Below are positions 46,807-56,440 of a stretch of 64,000 nucleotides of DNA, one piece after another. The stretch comes from Rhodopseudomonas palustris. Lineage in GTDB: Bacteria; Pseudomonadota; Alphaproteobacteria; Rhizobiales; Xanthobacteraceae. Position 1 is the stretch's first letter. Every line of letters starts with the position of its first letter. The notes beneath the pieces were generated by a model that did not search any database, was not told where the DNA came from, and worked only from the letters and a program-made list of their open reading frames with translations. Location of the stretch: assembly GCF_003226555.1 (NCBI RefSeq), contig NZ_QKQS01000023.1, positions 501,263 through 565,262 of the forward strand, given 5' to 3'. The position numbers were made by a program, and so were the translations under genes.

Positions 46807-48021
46807 ATGAACCAAGCTTTGCCGAATTCCTTCCGGTCCGGCCCCGACGAGCGCGGGCATTTCGGCATCTATGGCGGCCGCTTTGTCGCCGAGACGCTGA
46901 TGCCGCTGATCCTCGATCTGGAAAAGGCCTATGCGGAAGCCAAGATCGACCCGGCGTTCCGCGCCGAGATGGACGGCCATCTCAAGCACTATGTCGGCAG
47001 GCCGTCGGCGCTATATTTCGCCGAGCGGCTGACCGAGCATTTCGGCGGCGCCAAGATCTACTTCAAGCGCGAAGACCTCAACCACACCGGCGCCCACAAG
47101 GTGAACAATGTGCTCGGCCAGATCATGCTGGCCAAGCGCATGGGCAAGCCGCGGGTGATCGCCGAGACCGGCGCCGGCATGCACGGCGTCGCCACCGCGA
47201 CGATGTGCGCCAAGTTCGGCCTCCAATGCGTGGTGTTCATGGGTGCGGTCGACGTCGAACGCCAGCAGCCCAACGTGCTGCGGATGAAGGCGCTCGGCGC
47301 CGAAGTCCGCCCCGTCACCTCCGGCGCCAACACGCTGAAGGACGCGATGAACGAGGCGCTGCGTGACTGGGTCACCAACGTCCACGACACGTTCTATTGC
47401 ATCGGCACCGTGGCGGGCCCGCACCCCTATCCGATGATGGTGCGCGACTTCCAGGCGGTGATCGGCCAGGAAGTCCGCGAGCAGATCGTGCAGGCCGAAG
47501 GCCGCCTGCCCGACTCGCTGGTCGCCTGCATCGGCGGCGGCTCCAACGCGATGGGGCTATTCCATCCGTTCCTCGACGATCCGGGCGTGGCGATCTACGG
47601 CGTCGAGGCCGCCGGCCACGGCCTCGACAAGCTGCACGCAGCCTCGATCGCCGGCGGCAAGCCCGGCGTGCTCCACGGCAACCGCACCTATCTGTTGATG
47701 GACCCGGACGGCCAAATCGAGGAAGCGCATTCGATCTCCGCCGGCCTCGACTATCCGGGCGTCGGCCCCGAGCACTCCTGGCTGCACGATGTCGGCCGCG
47801 TCGAATTCCTGTCCGCCACCGACACTGAAGCGCTCGACGCGTTCAAGCTGTGCTGCCGGCTCGAAGGCATCATCCCCGCGCTGGAGCCGAGCCACGCGCT
47901 CGCCAAGGTCGCCGACCTCGCGCCCAAGCTGCCGAAGGATCACCTGATGGTCGTCAACATGTCCGGCCGCGGCGACAAGGACCTCGCGTCGGTCGCCGAA
48001 CATCTCGGGGGCCAATTCTGA
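46807..48021 (+). CDS. trpB: Tryptophan synthase beta chain
   Basis: 404 residues. PLP enzyme that makes tryptophan from indole and serine. The PLP Lys lies in [17 protein letters not shown]; the catalytic Glu is in [15 protein letters not shown]; the phosphate-binding loop is [13 protein letters not shown], and [16 protein letters not shown] is typical. The stop overlaps the trpA start (TGATG), coupling the two subunits that form the alpha-beta channel complex. Confidence 0.98.
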   Translation: MNQALPNSFRSGPDERGHFGIYGGRFVAETLMPLILDLEKAYAEAKIDPAFRAEMDGHLKHYVGRPSALYFAERLTEHFGGAKIYFKREDLNHTGAHKVNNVLGQIMLAKRMGKPRVIAETGAGMHGVATATMCAKFGLQCVVFMGAVDVERQQPNVLRMKALGAEVRPVTSGANTLKDAMNEALRDWVTNVHDTFYCIGTVAGPHPYPMMVRDFQAVIGQEVREQIVQAEGRLPDSLVACIGGGSNAMGLFHPFLDDPGVAIYGVEAAGHGLDKLHAASIAGGKPGVLHGNRTYLLMDPDGQIEEAHSISAGLDYPGVGPEHSWLHDVGRVEFLSATDTEALDAFKLCCRLEGIIPALEPSHALAKVADLAPKLPKDHLMVVNMSGRGDKDLASVAEHLGGQF

Positions 48022-48857
48022 TGACCACCCGCATCGACACCCGCTTCGCCGACCTGAAGCAGCAGGGGCGCCCCGCATTCGTCACCTTCGTGATGGCGGG
48101 CGATCCCGATCTCGACACGTCGCTGCAGATCCTCAAGGCCCTGCCGGCCGCCGGCGCCGACGTGATCGAAATCGGCATGCCGTTCACCGACCCGATGGCG
48201 GACGGCCCGGCGATCCAGGCCGCTGGCCTGCGCGCCCTGAAGGCCGGCACCACGCTGAAGAAGACGCTGGCGCTGGTCCGCGACTTCCGCACCACCGACA
48301 ACGCCACGCCGATCGTGCTGATGGGGTACTACAACCCGATCTACATCTACGGCGTCGACGCCTTCCTGGCGGACGCCAAGGAGGCCGGCGTCGACGGCCT
48401 GATCATCGTCGATCTGCCGCCGGAAGAGGACGACGAGCTGTGCCTGCCGGCCATGAAGGCCGGGCTCAACTTTATCCGTCTCGCCACCCCGACCACCGAC
48501 GAAAAGCGGTTGCCGGCCGTGCTCGCCAACACTTCGGGCTTCGTCTATTACGTCTCGATCACCGGCATCACCGGATCGGCCGCGGCGGACGCCTCGGCGG
48601 TCGGCGCCGCGGTGCAGCGGATCAAGCGTCACACCAACCTGCCGGTCTGCGTCGGCTTCGGCATTCGCACGCCGGAAGCGGCTCAGGCGATCGCCGCGCA
48701 GGCCAACGGCGCGGTGGTGGGCTCGGCCCTGATCGATGCGGTCAAGGCCAGCCTCGACGCCGAGGGCCGCGCCACCAAAGCGACGGTCGGCGCGGTGGCG
48801 GATCTGGTCGCTTCGCTGGCGGCCGGCGTTCGCGGTGCGAAACAGGCTGCCGAATAG
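48021..48857 (+). CDS. trpA: Tryptophan synthase alpha chain
   Basis: 278 residues from ATG 48021 overlapping trpB. TIM barrel splitting indole-glycerol phosphate. The catalytic Glu and Asp are in [39 protein letters not shown] and [14 protein letters not shown] (second Asp), and [35 protein letters not shown] are conserved. A short linker separates it from accD. Confidence 0.97.
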   Translation: MTTRIDTRFADLKQQGRPAFVTFVMAGDPDLDTSLQILKALPAAGADVIEIGMPFTDPMADGPAIQAAGLRALKAGTTLKKTLALVRDFRTTDNATPIVLMGYYNPIYIYGVDAFLADAKEAGVDGLIIVDLPPEEDDELCLPAMKAGLNFIRLATPTTDEKRLPAVLANTSGFVYYVSITGITGSAAADASAVGAAVQRIKRHTNLPVCVGFGIRTPEAAQAIAAQANGAVVGSALIDAVKASLDAEGRATKATVGAVADLVASLAAGVRGAKQAAE

Positions 48858-48966
48858 CAGCAATCGAAGCAGGACGATGGTCTGGACGGGGCTGGGCTCC
48901 GCCGCCATATCCTGACAATGCCATGAACCCAGGCGGCGCCCTGTCCGGCGACGCGCGGAGTACGTC

Positions 48967-49953
48967 ATGAACTGGTTGACCAACGTCGTCCGTCCGAAGA
49001 TCCGCAACATTCTGCGGCGCGAGACTCCGGAGAACCTCTGGATCAAATGCCCGGATACCGGACAGCTCGTGTTCTACAAGGACGTCGAGCAGAACCAGTT
49101 CGTCATCCCGGGCTCCAACTATCACATGCGGATGGGCTCGCTGGCGCGCATGAAGTCGGTCTTCGACAACGAGACCTGGTACGACGTCGCGCTACCCGAA
49201 GTCGTGGCCGACCCGCTGAAGTTCCGCGACGAGCGCAAATACGCCGACCGGATCAAGGACGCCCGCACCAAGACCGGCGCCCACGACGCAGTGCGCGTCG
49301 GCTTCGGCAAGCTCGAAACCTTTCCGGTCGTGGTCGCGGTGCAGGACTTCGACTTCATGGGCGGCTCGCTCGGCATGGCGGCGGGCGAAGCCATCATCCG
49401 CGGCATGGAGCTCGCGGTCGAAAAGCACGCCCCCTTCATCATGTTTGCGGCCTCCGGCGGCGCGCGGATGCAGGAAGGCATCCTGTCGCTGATGCAGATG
49501 CCGCGCACCACCGTCGCGGTGCAGATGCTGCGCGAAGCCAAGCTGCCCTACATCGTGGTGCTGACCAATCCGACCACCGGCGGCGTCACCGCCTCCTACG
49601 CGATGCTCGGCGACATCCACATCGCCGAACCGGGTGCGCTGATCGGCTTCGCCGGCGCCCGCGTGATCGAACAGACCATTCGCGAGAAGCTGCCGGACGG
49701 CTTCCAGCGCGCCGAATATCTCAAGGATCACGGCATGGTCGACATGGTGGTGCATCGCCATGACCTGCGCCCGACCCTGGCTCGGCTGTGCCGGATTTTG
49801 ACCAAGTCCCCGGCGCTGACGGTCACCACTGCGGTCGAGGCGCCGGCCGAAGCCGTCACCCAGGCCGAGCCGGAGGCCGAAGCCCCCGAACAGAAGACCG
49901 CGGCTCCGGCGCCGACCGAGCCGCCGGCCCAGCCGGCCCCGCCGCAGGCGTGA
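48967..49953 (+). CDS. accD: Acetyl-CoA carboxylase carboxyltransferase subunit beta, zinc ribbon degenerate
   Basis: 328 residues. With AccA it transfers CO2 from biotin to acetyl-CoA. The crotonase-like core is normal: [39 protein letters not shown] and [16 protein letters not shown]. In E. coli the N-terminus carries a CxxC...CxxC zinc ribbon; here the matching positions are Cys28, Thr31, Ile47 and Ser50 (KCPDTGQ, then [11 protein letters not shown]), so only one ligand remains. The fold may persist without zinc, as in several alphaproteobacteria. The tail after residue 290 is Pro/Ala/Glu-rich. The stop overlaps folC. Confidence 0.95.
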   Translation: MNWLTNVVRPKIRNILRRETPENLWIKCPDTGQLVFYKDVEQNQFVIPGSNYHMRMGSLARMKSVFDNETWYDVALPEVVADPLKFRDERKYADRIKDARTKTGAHDAVRVGFGKLETFPVVVAVQDFDFMGGSLGMAAGEAIIRGMELAVEKHAPFIMFAASGGARMQEGILSLMQMPRTTVAVQMLREAKLPYIVVLTNPTTGGVTASYAMLGDIHIAEPGALIGFAGARVIEQTIREKLPDGFQRAEYLKDHGMVDMVVHRHDLRPTLARLCRILTKSPALTVTTAVEAPAEAVTQAEPEAEAPEQKTAAPAPTEPPAQPAPPQA

Positions 49954-51278
49954 GCGAAGGCTCCGCGCCGCCGGCCTCGCTCGGCGAGTTGCGCGCGCGC
50001 CTGGCGCGGCTGCATCCGATCGCGATCGACCTCACGCTCGGGCGGATCGAGCGGCTGCTCGCCGCGCTCGGCGATCCAGAACGCAAGCTGCCGCCGGTGA
50101 TCCATGTCGCCGGCACCAACGGCAAGGGCTCGACCGTCGCCTTCCTCCGCGCGATTCTCGAAGCCGCAGGACTGAAGGTCCACGCCTACACCTCGCCGCA
50201 TCTGGTCCGCGTCAACGAGACCATCCGGATCGCCGGCCGGCTGGTTCGCGACGACGAACTGCTGGCGGCGCTGACGGATTGCGAGCGCATCAATGCCGGT
50301 GAGCCGATCACGCTGTTCGAGATCGAAACTGCGGCTGCGCTGCGGCTGTTCGCCGAGCATCCCGCCGACGTCACCCTGCTCGAAGTCGGCCTCGGCGGCC
50401 GGCTCGACGCCACCAATGTGATCGAGCATCCGCTCGCTTGCGTGCTGACGCCGATCGGGATCGACCACACCGAGTTCTTGGGCCCGACCATCGCCGACAT
50501 TGCAGCCGAGAAGGCCGGCATCCTGCGCCGCGGCGCACCGGTGATCGTCGCCGAGCAACGCAATGAGGCGATGGAAGTGATCGAACGCGAGGCCAAACGC
50601 CTGCGCGCTCCGCTGTTCGCCTGCGGCCAGCAATGGCACGTCCAGCTCGAACACGGCCGGCTCGCTTATCAGGACGAGCGCGGACTGCTCGATCTCGACG
50701 CGCCGAAATTGTTCGGCCGGCATCAGATCGACAACGCGGGCCTTGCGATCGCGGCGCTGCGCGCGCAATCGCGGTTCACGATCCCGCAGGACGCCTATCA
50801 GGCTGGATTGCAGGCGGCGGAGTGGCCGGCGCGGATGCAGCGGATCACCTCGGGCAAACTGCTCGACGACGCACCGGCCGGCTGCGAGCTGTGGCTCGAC
50901 GGCGGCCACAATGCCGACGGCGGACGCGTCGCCGCCGCCGCGCTCGGCGATCTGGAAGAGCGGGTGTCGCGACCACTGGTACTGATCGCCGGAATGATGG
51001 CCAACAAGGACGCATCCGCGTTCCTCGCCAACTTCACCGGCCTGACGCGGCACCTGATCGCGGTGCCGATCCCGAACCGCGACGGCGCCATGTCGCCGGA
51101 AACGCTCGCTGCCGCGGGCCGGAGCCTTGGCCTGCGGGTCGAACTTGCGAGCGATGTTCCGGCGGCGCTGCGGCGGATCGCTTCGCTGTCCTACGAACTG
51201 CCGCCGCGTATCCTGATCACCGGATCGTTGTATCTCGCCGGCCATGTGCTGAACCTCAACGGCACGCCGCCGAACTAA
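49950..51278 (+). CDS. folC: Bifunctional folylpolyglutamate synthase/dihydrofolate synthase
   Basis: 442 residues from a GTG at 49950, overlapping the accD stop (GTGA). It adds glutamate to dihydropteroate and folates. The P-loop is [50 protein letters not shown] and the [12 protein letters not shown] of the second domain are the Mur-ligase-like signatures. Cotranscription with accD is common in proteobacteria. It converges with the ligase gene (9-base gap). Confidence 0.94.
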   Translation: MSEGSAPPASLGELRARLARLHPIAIDLTLGRIERLLAALGDPERKLPPVIHVAGTNGKGSTVAFLRAILEAAGLKVHAYTSPHLVRVNETIRIAGRLVRDDELLAALTDCERINAGEPITLFEIETAAALRLFAEHPADVTLLEVGLGGRLDATNVIEHPLACVLTPIGIDHTEFLGPTIADIAAEKAGILRRGAPVIVAEQRNEAMEVIEREAKRLRAPLFACGQQWHVQLEHGRLAYQDERGLLDLDAPKLFGRHQIDNAGLAIAALRAQSRFTIPQDAYQAGLQAAEWPARMQRITSGKLLDDAPAGCELWLDGGHNADGGRVAAAALGDLEERVSRPLVLIAGMMANKDASAFLANFTGLTRHLIAVPIPNRDGAMSPETLAAAGRSLGLRVELASDVPAALRRIASLSYELPPRILITGSLYLAGHVLNLNGTPPN

Positions 51279-51287
51279 TCGTTCGGC

Positions 51288-52352
51288 TCACGCACCCAGC
51301 AACTTCATCGGATCGACCTGCTTCTGCCTGAGCTGATCCATCGTGCATTGCCGCGGCGCCTTATCGGGGCGCCAACGGAGCAAGCTGGTGCCGTGGCGAA
51401 AGCGGCCGCCGCTGAAGTGATCATAGCAGACTTCGACCACCAGCTTTGGCGCAAGCGGCTGCCACTCCGCCGATCGCGCCGTCGACCACCGGCTCGGCCC
51501 ACCCGGCGCCTGACCGGTGAAGCCTACGCCGGAGAGTGTTTCGAGCTTGTCGGTGAGCGCCGGTTTCTCGGTGCGCTTCAACGCCGAGGTGAAGCCGACG
51601 TGATGCAGCAGGCCGGCCTTATCATAGAGACCGAGCAACAGCGAGCCGACCACCATGCGGCCACCGAGCGTGGAGCTGGCGTAGCGGAAGCCGCCGACGA
51701 CGCAATCGGCGCTGCGGAATTGCTTGATCTTCTGCATGCCGTCGCGATTGCCGGACTGATAAGCGAGGTCGCGCCGCTTGGCGATCACTCCGTCGGAGCC
51801 GCCGCCGGCCTGCGCCAGCCATTTTGCAGCCTGCTTGTTGCTGGTGGTGACCGGCGACAACCGGAACGTAGGATGGCCTTTAAACTGCGCCTTGGCGAAG
51901 GCTTCGAGCGCCTCGCGCCGCTTCATCAGCGGCTCCGCCGCCAGCGCATCGTCGCGCGGGCTCGCCAGCAGATCGAACACCAACAGCAGCGCCGGCGTTT
52001 CGACCGAGAGCTTCTTCACGCGGCTCGCAGCAGGATGAATCCGCTGCAGCAGTGCGTCGAAAGAGAACGTCCGCCCCTGCGGCACGACGATCTCACCGTC
52101 GAGGACGAAGCTTTCAGCCTTCAGCTTCAGCGCCGCTGCAACCAGTTCAGGGAAGTAGCGGGTGAGGTCTTCACCCGACTTCGACCACAGCGCGACATCA
52201 TCGCCGCTTCGCACGATCAGGCAGCGGAAGCCATCCCATTTCGGCTCGTACTGCCATTCCGGGCCGCTCGGGATGGCATCGACCGAACGCGCCTCCATTG
52301 GCTCGATCGGCGCGACACCGGTCATGGCGATGGATGATTTCCGCTTAGCCAC
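51288..52352 (-). CDS. Stand-alone ATP-dependent DNA ligase (LigC-like)
   Basis: 354 residues, adenylation domain plus OB-fold. The nucleotidyl Lys is Lys38 in YEPKWDGFRCLI; FVLDGEIVVP, LLLVFDLLASP, GGSDGVIAKRRDLAYQSG and QKIKQFRSADCVVGGF are the other nucleotidyltransferase motifs, and the OB domain ends with HFSGGRFRHGTSLLRWRPDK. No primase or nuclease domain, unlike LigD; it resembles the LigC accessory ligases of bacterial NHEJ or base repair. No Ku or LigD is nearby, so the pathway is unproven. Confidence 0.9.
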   Translation of the reverse strand: MAKRKSSIAMTGVAPIEPMEARSVDAIPSGPEWQYEPKWDGFRCLIVRSGDDVALWSKSGEDLTRYFPELVAAALKLKAESFVLDGEIVVPQGRTFSFDALLQRIHPAASRVKKLSVETPALLLVFDLLASPRDDALAAEPLMKRREALEAFAKAQFKGHPTFRLSPVTTSNKQAAKWLAQAGGGSDGVIAKRRDLAYQSGNRDGMQKIKQFRSADCVVGGFRYASSTLGGRMVVGSLLLGLYDKAGLLHHVGFTSALKRTEKPALTDKLETLSGVGFTGQAPGGPSRWSTARSAEWQPLAPKLVVEVCYDHFSGGRFRHGTSLLRWRPDKAPRQCTMDQLRQKQVDPMKLLGA

Positions 52353-52388
52353 AATACGAACCTACTGGTTGCTAATCGCTCCATCCGC

Positions 52389-52469
52389 GTCATTGCGAGC
52401 GTAGCGAAGCAATCCAGTGCGCCGAGCACGGGGCCGGATTGCTTCGTCGCTTCGCTCCTCGCAATGACG
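52389..52469. repeat. Intergenic inverted repeat (GTCATTGCGAG type)
   Basis: An 81-bp palindromic element: GTCATTGCGAGCGTAGCGAA and AGCAATCC pair with GGATTGCTTCG and CGCTCCTCGCAATGAC at the other end. It lies between the ligase start and the trxA terminator and looks like another dispersed family. Confidence 0.85.
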
Positions 52470-52479
52470 AGAGGCCGGA

Positions 52480-52510
52480 AAAGCAAAACGGCCGGCGGAT
52501 TGCCGGCCGT
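52480..52510 (-). terminator. Rho-independent terminator of trxA
   Basis: On the minus strand ACGGCCGGC-AATCC-GCCGGCCGT is followed by TTTTGCTTTT, 28 bases after the trxA stop. This probably ends the transcript of the whole divL-to-trxA gene block. Confidence 0.92.
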
Positions 52511-52537
52511 CTCAGAACGTTCATGGCGCGTCGGAGT

Positions 52538-52858
52538 TCAGACCGCGGACGAGATCCACTGCTGCAGCTTGGCCTTCGGCGCGGCGCCGACCTGGCGCGA
52601 GGCCATCTCGCCGCCCTTGAAGATCATCAGGGTCGGGATCGACATCACGCCGTACTTCGAGGCGGTGACCGGGCTCTCGTCGACGTTGAGCTTCACGATC
52701 TTGACTTTGTCGCCCATCGCCCCGGCGATTTCGTCCAGCGCCGGCGCGATCATGCGGCACGGGCCGCACCACTCGGCCCAGAAGTCCACCACGACAGGCC
52801 CCTGGGCGTTGAGAACCTCGTTTTCGAAATCGGCGTCTGACACCTTACCAACGGCCAT
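52538..52858 (-). CDS. trxA: Thioredoxin TrxA
   Basis: 106 residues from ATG 52858. Active site WCGPC with Cys31 and Cys34 in VVDFWAEWCGPCRMIAP; cis-Pro in GVMSIPTLMIFKGGE. Small cytoplasmic disulfide reductant. A longer frame to 52951 is not supported. Follows addA by 96 bp on the same strand and is followed by a terminator. Confidence 0.97.
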   Translation of the reverse strand: MAVGKVSDADFENEVLNAQGPVVVDFWAEWCGPCRMIAPALDEIAGAMGDKVKIVKLNVDESPVTASKYGVMSIPTLMIFKGGEMASRQVGAAPKAKLQQWISSAV

Positions 52859-52954
52859 AGGATACCTCGTGAAACCGGATGAACAGCGGCGGCGGGAATC
52901 GCGCCGTGATGACGGGTGAACGTAGGAACGCACCGCGGTGCGGTCAAGCACGGC

Positions 52955-55900
52955 TCACGGCACCGTCAGATCGGCCTGCTCCGCGTCCAGCGCAAAGGCC
53001 GAAATCTCCATGATTTCAGCCGCTTCGGTCCACAGCAGAGCGGCCCGGACGATGCGCTGTGGATAGATCGCAGCGAGCACCGCCCGATAACGGGCAAGCT
53101 GGCGGATATAAGTTCTCGGCGCCTCGGCCTCGATCCGTGGCGGGGCGTGGTTGGTCTTGTAGTCGACGATCAGGACCTCAGTCTCGGTCACCACCAGGCG
53201 GTCGATCTGGCCGGAGACGAGCACCGGCCCGCCGCGACGCTGCAGCCGGCCGACGATCGGCACTTCGGCGCGGCTGCCGGGGCCGAACACCGCCGCGAAT
53301 CTGGCATCGGCGATCAGCCCGAGCACCTGCGCGGCGAGCGCACCGCGCTCCTCCTCGCTCCAGTCCACCGCGTTGCGGGCGAGGAACCGGCCTGCCGCCG
53401 CGGAGCGATCGCCAGCGGCGATGTCCGGCAACGATTGCAGCAGCCGGTGCACCAGCATGCCGCGCTGCAGCGCGCGGCTGCGGCTGGCGTCGGACTCTCC
53501 CGGCCGCAATCGTCGGCGATCGTCCTCCTCGGCATCCGAGGGCCGCAACACCTGTTCGGCGGACGGCAGGCCGGGCGCCGGCCGGCGCAGCCAATCCGGC
53601 AGCGACGTGACCGTCGCCTCGCCGCTCGGCACCGCTGCGCCGGTTTCCTCGATCACATCCTCCGGGCGGCAGTAGCGCTTGATCACGCCGTCCGGCGGAA
53701 CCTGCTGCATCACCAGCCCGGATGATTCCAGCCCCTTGCTGATCAGGTCGTACCAGGAGTGCGGCCGCACCTCGTTGCGGTTGCCCGGCATGCAGCCACC
53801 GACGATCAGTCGGTCGGCCGCGCGGGTCATCGCGACATAGAGCAACCGGCGATACTCGTCTTCGGTCTCCTCGATCATCGCGCTACGCGCCTGCTCGACG
53901 ACGCTCGGATCGTCGGCCTTGCGCCCCGCCCACACCATCGCGGCGACCGAGCCCGGCGCGGCGTTGCCGCCGGGCAGCCGGATCAGGTTGAGCCGCTGGG
54001 TGTCGGCCGGCGACGAGGTGGTGTCGATCAGGAACACCACCGGCGCTTCCAGCCCCTTGGCGCCGTGCACGGTCATCACCCGGACTTCGTCGCGCGAGAT
54101 CTCCATGTCGCGTTTGATCTCGGTGTCGGCCTCGCGCAGCCACGCCATGAAGCCCTGCAGCGACGGCGCCCGCTTCTGTTCGAAGCTCAGCGCCAATTCG
54201 AGGAACTCGTCGAGCGCATCATTGGCCTCCGGCCCGAGCCGCCGCAAGATGCGAGCTCGGCCGCTGTCACTACCGTCACCACCGAGCAGCCAGGCGTAGA
54301 ATCCGAACGGCGTCTCGGCCTGCGCCCGCGCCGCGTAGGTCTCCAACCGGCGCTGCACGGCCGCAAACTTCTGATCGCCCGCGGCATGATCGGCGAGCGC
54401 GGCGCGTAGCGAGCCCTTGCGCTGCCAGGCCAGCTTGAACAGGTCGTCGTCATCGAGCCCGAACAATGGGCTCTTCAACGCCACTGCCAGCGCCAGATCG
54501 TCCTGCGGCAGCAGCAGCGCGTCGGCGAGATTCATCAGGTCGATGATTGCGATGTGCTCGGTCAGCTTCAGCCGGTCGGCGCCGGCGACCGGAATGCCGC
54601 CGCGCTTCAGCGCCTGGATGACCGCGTCGAACGCCGAACCGCGCCGCCGCACCAGGATCAGCACGTCACCATAGCTCAGCGGCCGGCGACGCCCCATCGG
54701 ACCAGTCTGGGTGCCGCGCGCGATTAGTGCGCCGATTTCGGCCCGCACCTTGTCGGCGAGCCGGACCTCCGGACTGGTTTCCGACACCGCGTCGAACGGC
54801 GCCTGCCAGCCTTCGATCTGCGGACGATCGTCGGGAGTTTCCAGCGGCCAAAGATCGATCAGGCTCGGGCCAGCGTCGGCGAGCGATTGATGCAGCGGGT
54901 ACGCCGAGTCCGCGTGGATACTGCGATAGATCGCCGGATCGCGGAACACGTGATCGACCGACTGCAGGATCGCAGCCCCAGAACGAAACGAGTAGTTGAA
55001 CGCGACCTTCTCGAAACTCAGCCCGGCGCCGGTGAACCGCCGCTGCAGCAAGTCGCGCCATTCGGCGAACTCTTTCGGCACCGCGCCCTGGAACGAGAAG
55101 ATCGACTGCTTCTCGTCGCCGACCGCGAAGATGGTGCGCTTGATGCCGTCGCGCGCGCCCTCGCCGGCGGTGAATTCGTCGATCAGCCGCGCCACGATCT
55201 TCCACTGCTTCGGCGACGTATCCTGCGCCTCGTCGATCAGCACGTGATCGACGCCGCGGTCGAGCTTGAAATGCACCCAGCCGGCCGCGCCGCTGTCGAG
55301 CATCGCCAGCGTCTTGTCGATCAGGTCGTCGTAATCAAGCAGACCACGTTCGCGCTTCTCGCGCGCGATGTTGCCGGCGACCTGCGCGGCGATCACCAGC
55401 AGCGCCCGTGTGCGCTCGCGCAAGGCCAGCGCGCGGCGGCGCTCGAGCAGGCCGGCGAGCCGGCTGCCTTCGCGCTGCAGCCGCTCGGCGAGGCCCGGTG
55501 CGCCATCGCCGAGTTTCTTGGTGATCAGGCTTTTGCGCAGCCCGCTATCCTTGGTGAAGAACACCTGGAGATAGGCTTCAATCTGCGCCGCGTCGGTGAG
55601 CGCCAGCGCCTCGCGCAACCGCCGGGCCTGCGCCTGATCGTTGGCGCTGCCGCCCTCGAACGTCGCTGCGACCGCAGCCCATTCCGATCGCGGCAGGTTC
55701 GGCCCATCGACGATGTCGCGATCGGCTGCCTCGCGGGTATCCTCCGGCGCGACGCCGAGCGTGGCGGACAATTGCGCCATCGCGCGTTCGACGCTGCCGG
55801 CTTGCGCGATCCAGGCCATGAAGCGATCGCGGCTCATGCAGGCTTCCTGCACCACATCGCGGAAGGTGACGTCGGCGGCACTCGTCATCGCGAACGCCAG

Positions 55901-56440
55901 CGCACGCCCGGCGTCGCTGTCTGGCGCCGCGGCGGCGCGCAGCAGCACGTCGAGGCTGGCGCGCTGCATCAGTTCGGCCTGATCGCGATCATCCAGCACG
56001 CTGAACCGCGCCGGCACGTTGGCCTCGAACGGAAACTGCTGCAGCAACCGGGTGCACAGCGCGTGGATGGTCTGCACCTTCAGCCCGCCGGGCGTCTCCA
56101 GCGCGCAGGCGAACAGTTTTCGCGCCTGCGCCAGCAGCGAAGGCCCGACCGCCTTGACGCCGGTGGCGCGGATCGCTTCGGACAGCGCGTCGTCGTCGAG
56201 CTTCACCCAGTGGCCGAGCGTCGTGAACACCCGCTCGGCCATGTTGGCGGCCGCCGCCTTGGTGAAGGTGATGCACAGGATGCGCTCCGGCGAGACGCCG
56301 TCGAGCAGCAGGCGAATGACGCGCTGGACCAGCACATGGGTCTTGCCGGAGCCGGCATTGGCGGAAACGAACACCGATGCCGATGGATCGGAGGCGATCT
56401 CCTGCCGGGCGCGGGCTTCGTTGGGGATGAGGCGGCTCAT
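52955..56440 (-). CDS. addA: Double-strand break repair helicase-nuclease AddA
   Basis: 1161 residues from ATG 56440, which overlaps the addB stop (ATGA). UvrD-like helicase with Walker A SANAGSGKTHVLVQR (26-40), HVLIDEAQDTSPKQW (motif II), GDEKQSIFSFQGA (motif III), VMTVHGAKGLEAPVVFLID and LLYVAMTRAADRLI (motifs V/VI). A C-terminal RecB-family nuclease domain ends the protein (GQIDRLVV, IVDYKTNHAPP). With AddB it processes DNA ends to 3' tails for RecA, replacing RecBCD. Between addB and trxA. Confidence 0.96.
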   Translation of the reverse strand: MSRLIPNEARARQEIASDPSASVFVSANAGSGKTHVLVQRVIRLLLDGVSPERILCITFTKAAAANMAERVFTTLGHWVKLDDDALSEAIRATGVKAVGPSLLAQARKLFACALETPGGLKVQTIHALCTRLLQQFPFEANVPARFSVLDDRDQAELMQRASLDVLLRAAAAPDSDAGRALAFAMTSAADVTFRDVVQEACMSRDRFMAWIAQAGSVERAMAQLSATLGVAPEDTREAADRDIVDGPNLPRSEWAAVAATFEGGSANDQAQARRLREALALTDAAQIEAYLQVFFTKDSGLRKSLITKKLGDGAPGLAERLQREGSRLAGLLERRRALALRERTRALLVIAAQVAGNIAREKRERGLLDYDDLIDKTLAMLDSGAAGWVHFKLDRGVDHVLIDEAQDTSPKQWKIVARLIDEFTAGEGARDGIKRTIFAVGDEKQSIFSFQGAVPKEFAEWRDLLQRRFTGAGLSFEKVAFNYSFRSGAAILQSVDHVFRDPAIYRSIHADSAYPLHQSLADAGPSLIDLWPLETPDDRPQIEGWQAPFDAVSETSPEVRLADKVRAEIGALIARGTQTGPMGRRRPLSYGDVLILVRRRGSAFDAVIQALKRGGIPVAGADRLKLTEHIAIIDLMNLADALLLPQDDLALAVALKSPLFGLDDDDLFKLAWQRKGSLRAALADHAAGDQKFAAVQRRLETYAARAQAETPFGFYAWLLGGDGSDSGRARILRRLGPEANDALDEFLELALSFEQKRAPSLQGFMAWLREADTEIKRDMEISRDEVRVMTVHGAKGLEAPVVFLIDTTSSPADTQRLNLIRLPGGNAAPGSVAAMVWAGRKADDPSVVEQARSAMIEETEDEYRRLLYVAMTRAADRLIVGGCMPGNRNEVRPHSWYDLISKGLESSGLVMQQVPPDGVIKRYCRPEDVIEETGAAVPSGEATVTSLPDWLRRPAPGLPSAEQVLRPSDAEEDDRRRLRPGESDASRSRALQRGMLVHRLLQSLPDIAAGDRSAAAGRFLARNAVDWSEEERGALAAQVLGLIADARFAAVFGPGSRAEVPIVGRLQRRGGPVLVSGQIDRLVVTETEVLIVDYKTNHAPPRIEAEAPRTYIRQLARYRAVLAAIYPQRIVRAALLWTEAAEIMEISAFALDAEQADLTVP

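Noticed and set aside
48967-49953. accD as a decaying gene because of the missing zinc ligands
   Set aside because: The catalytic core is intact, it is the expected essential gene in its expected operon, and related lineages show the same change.
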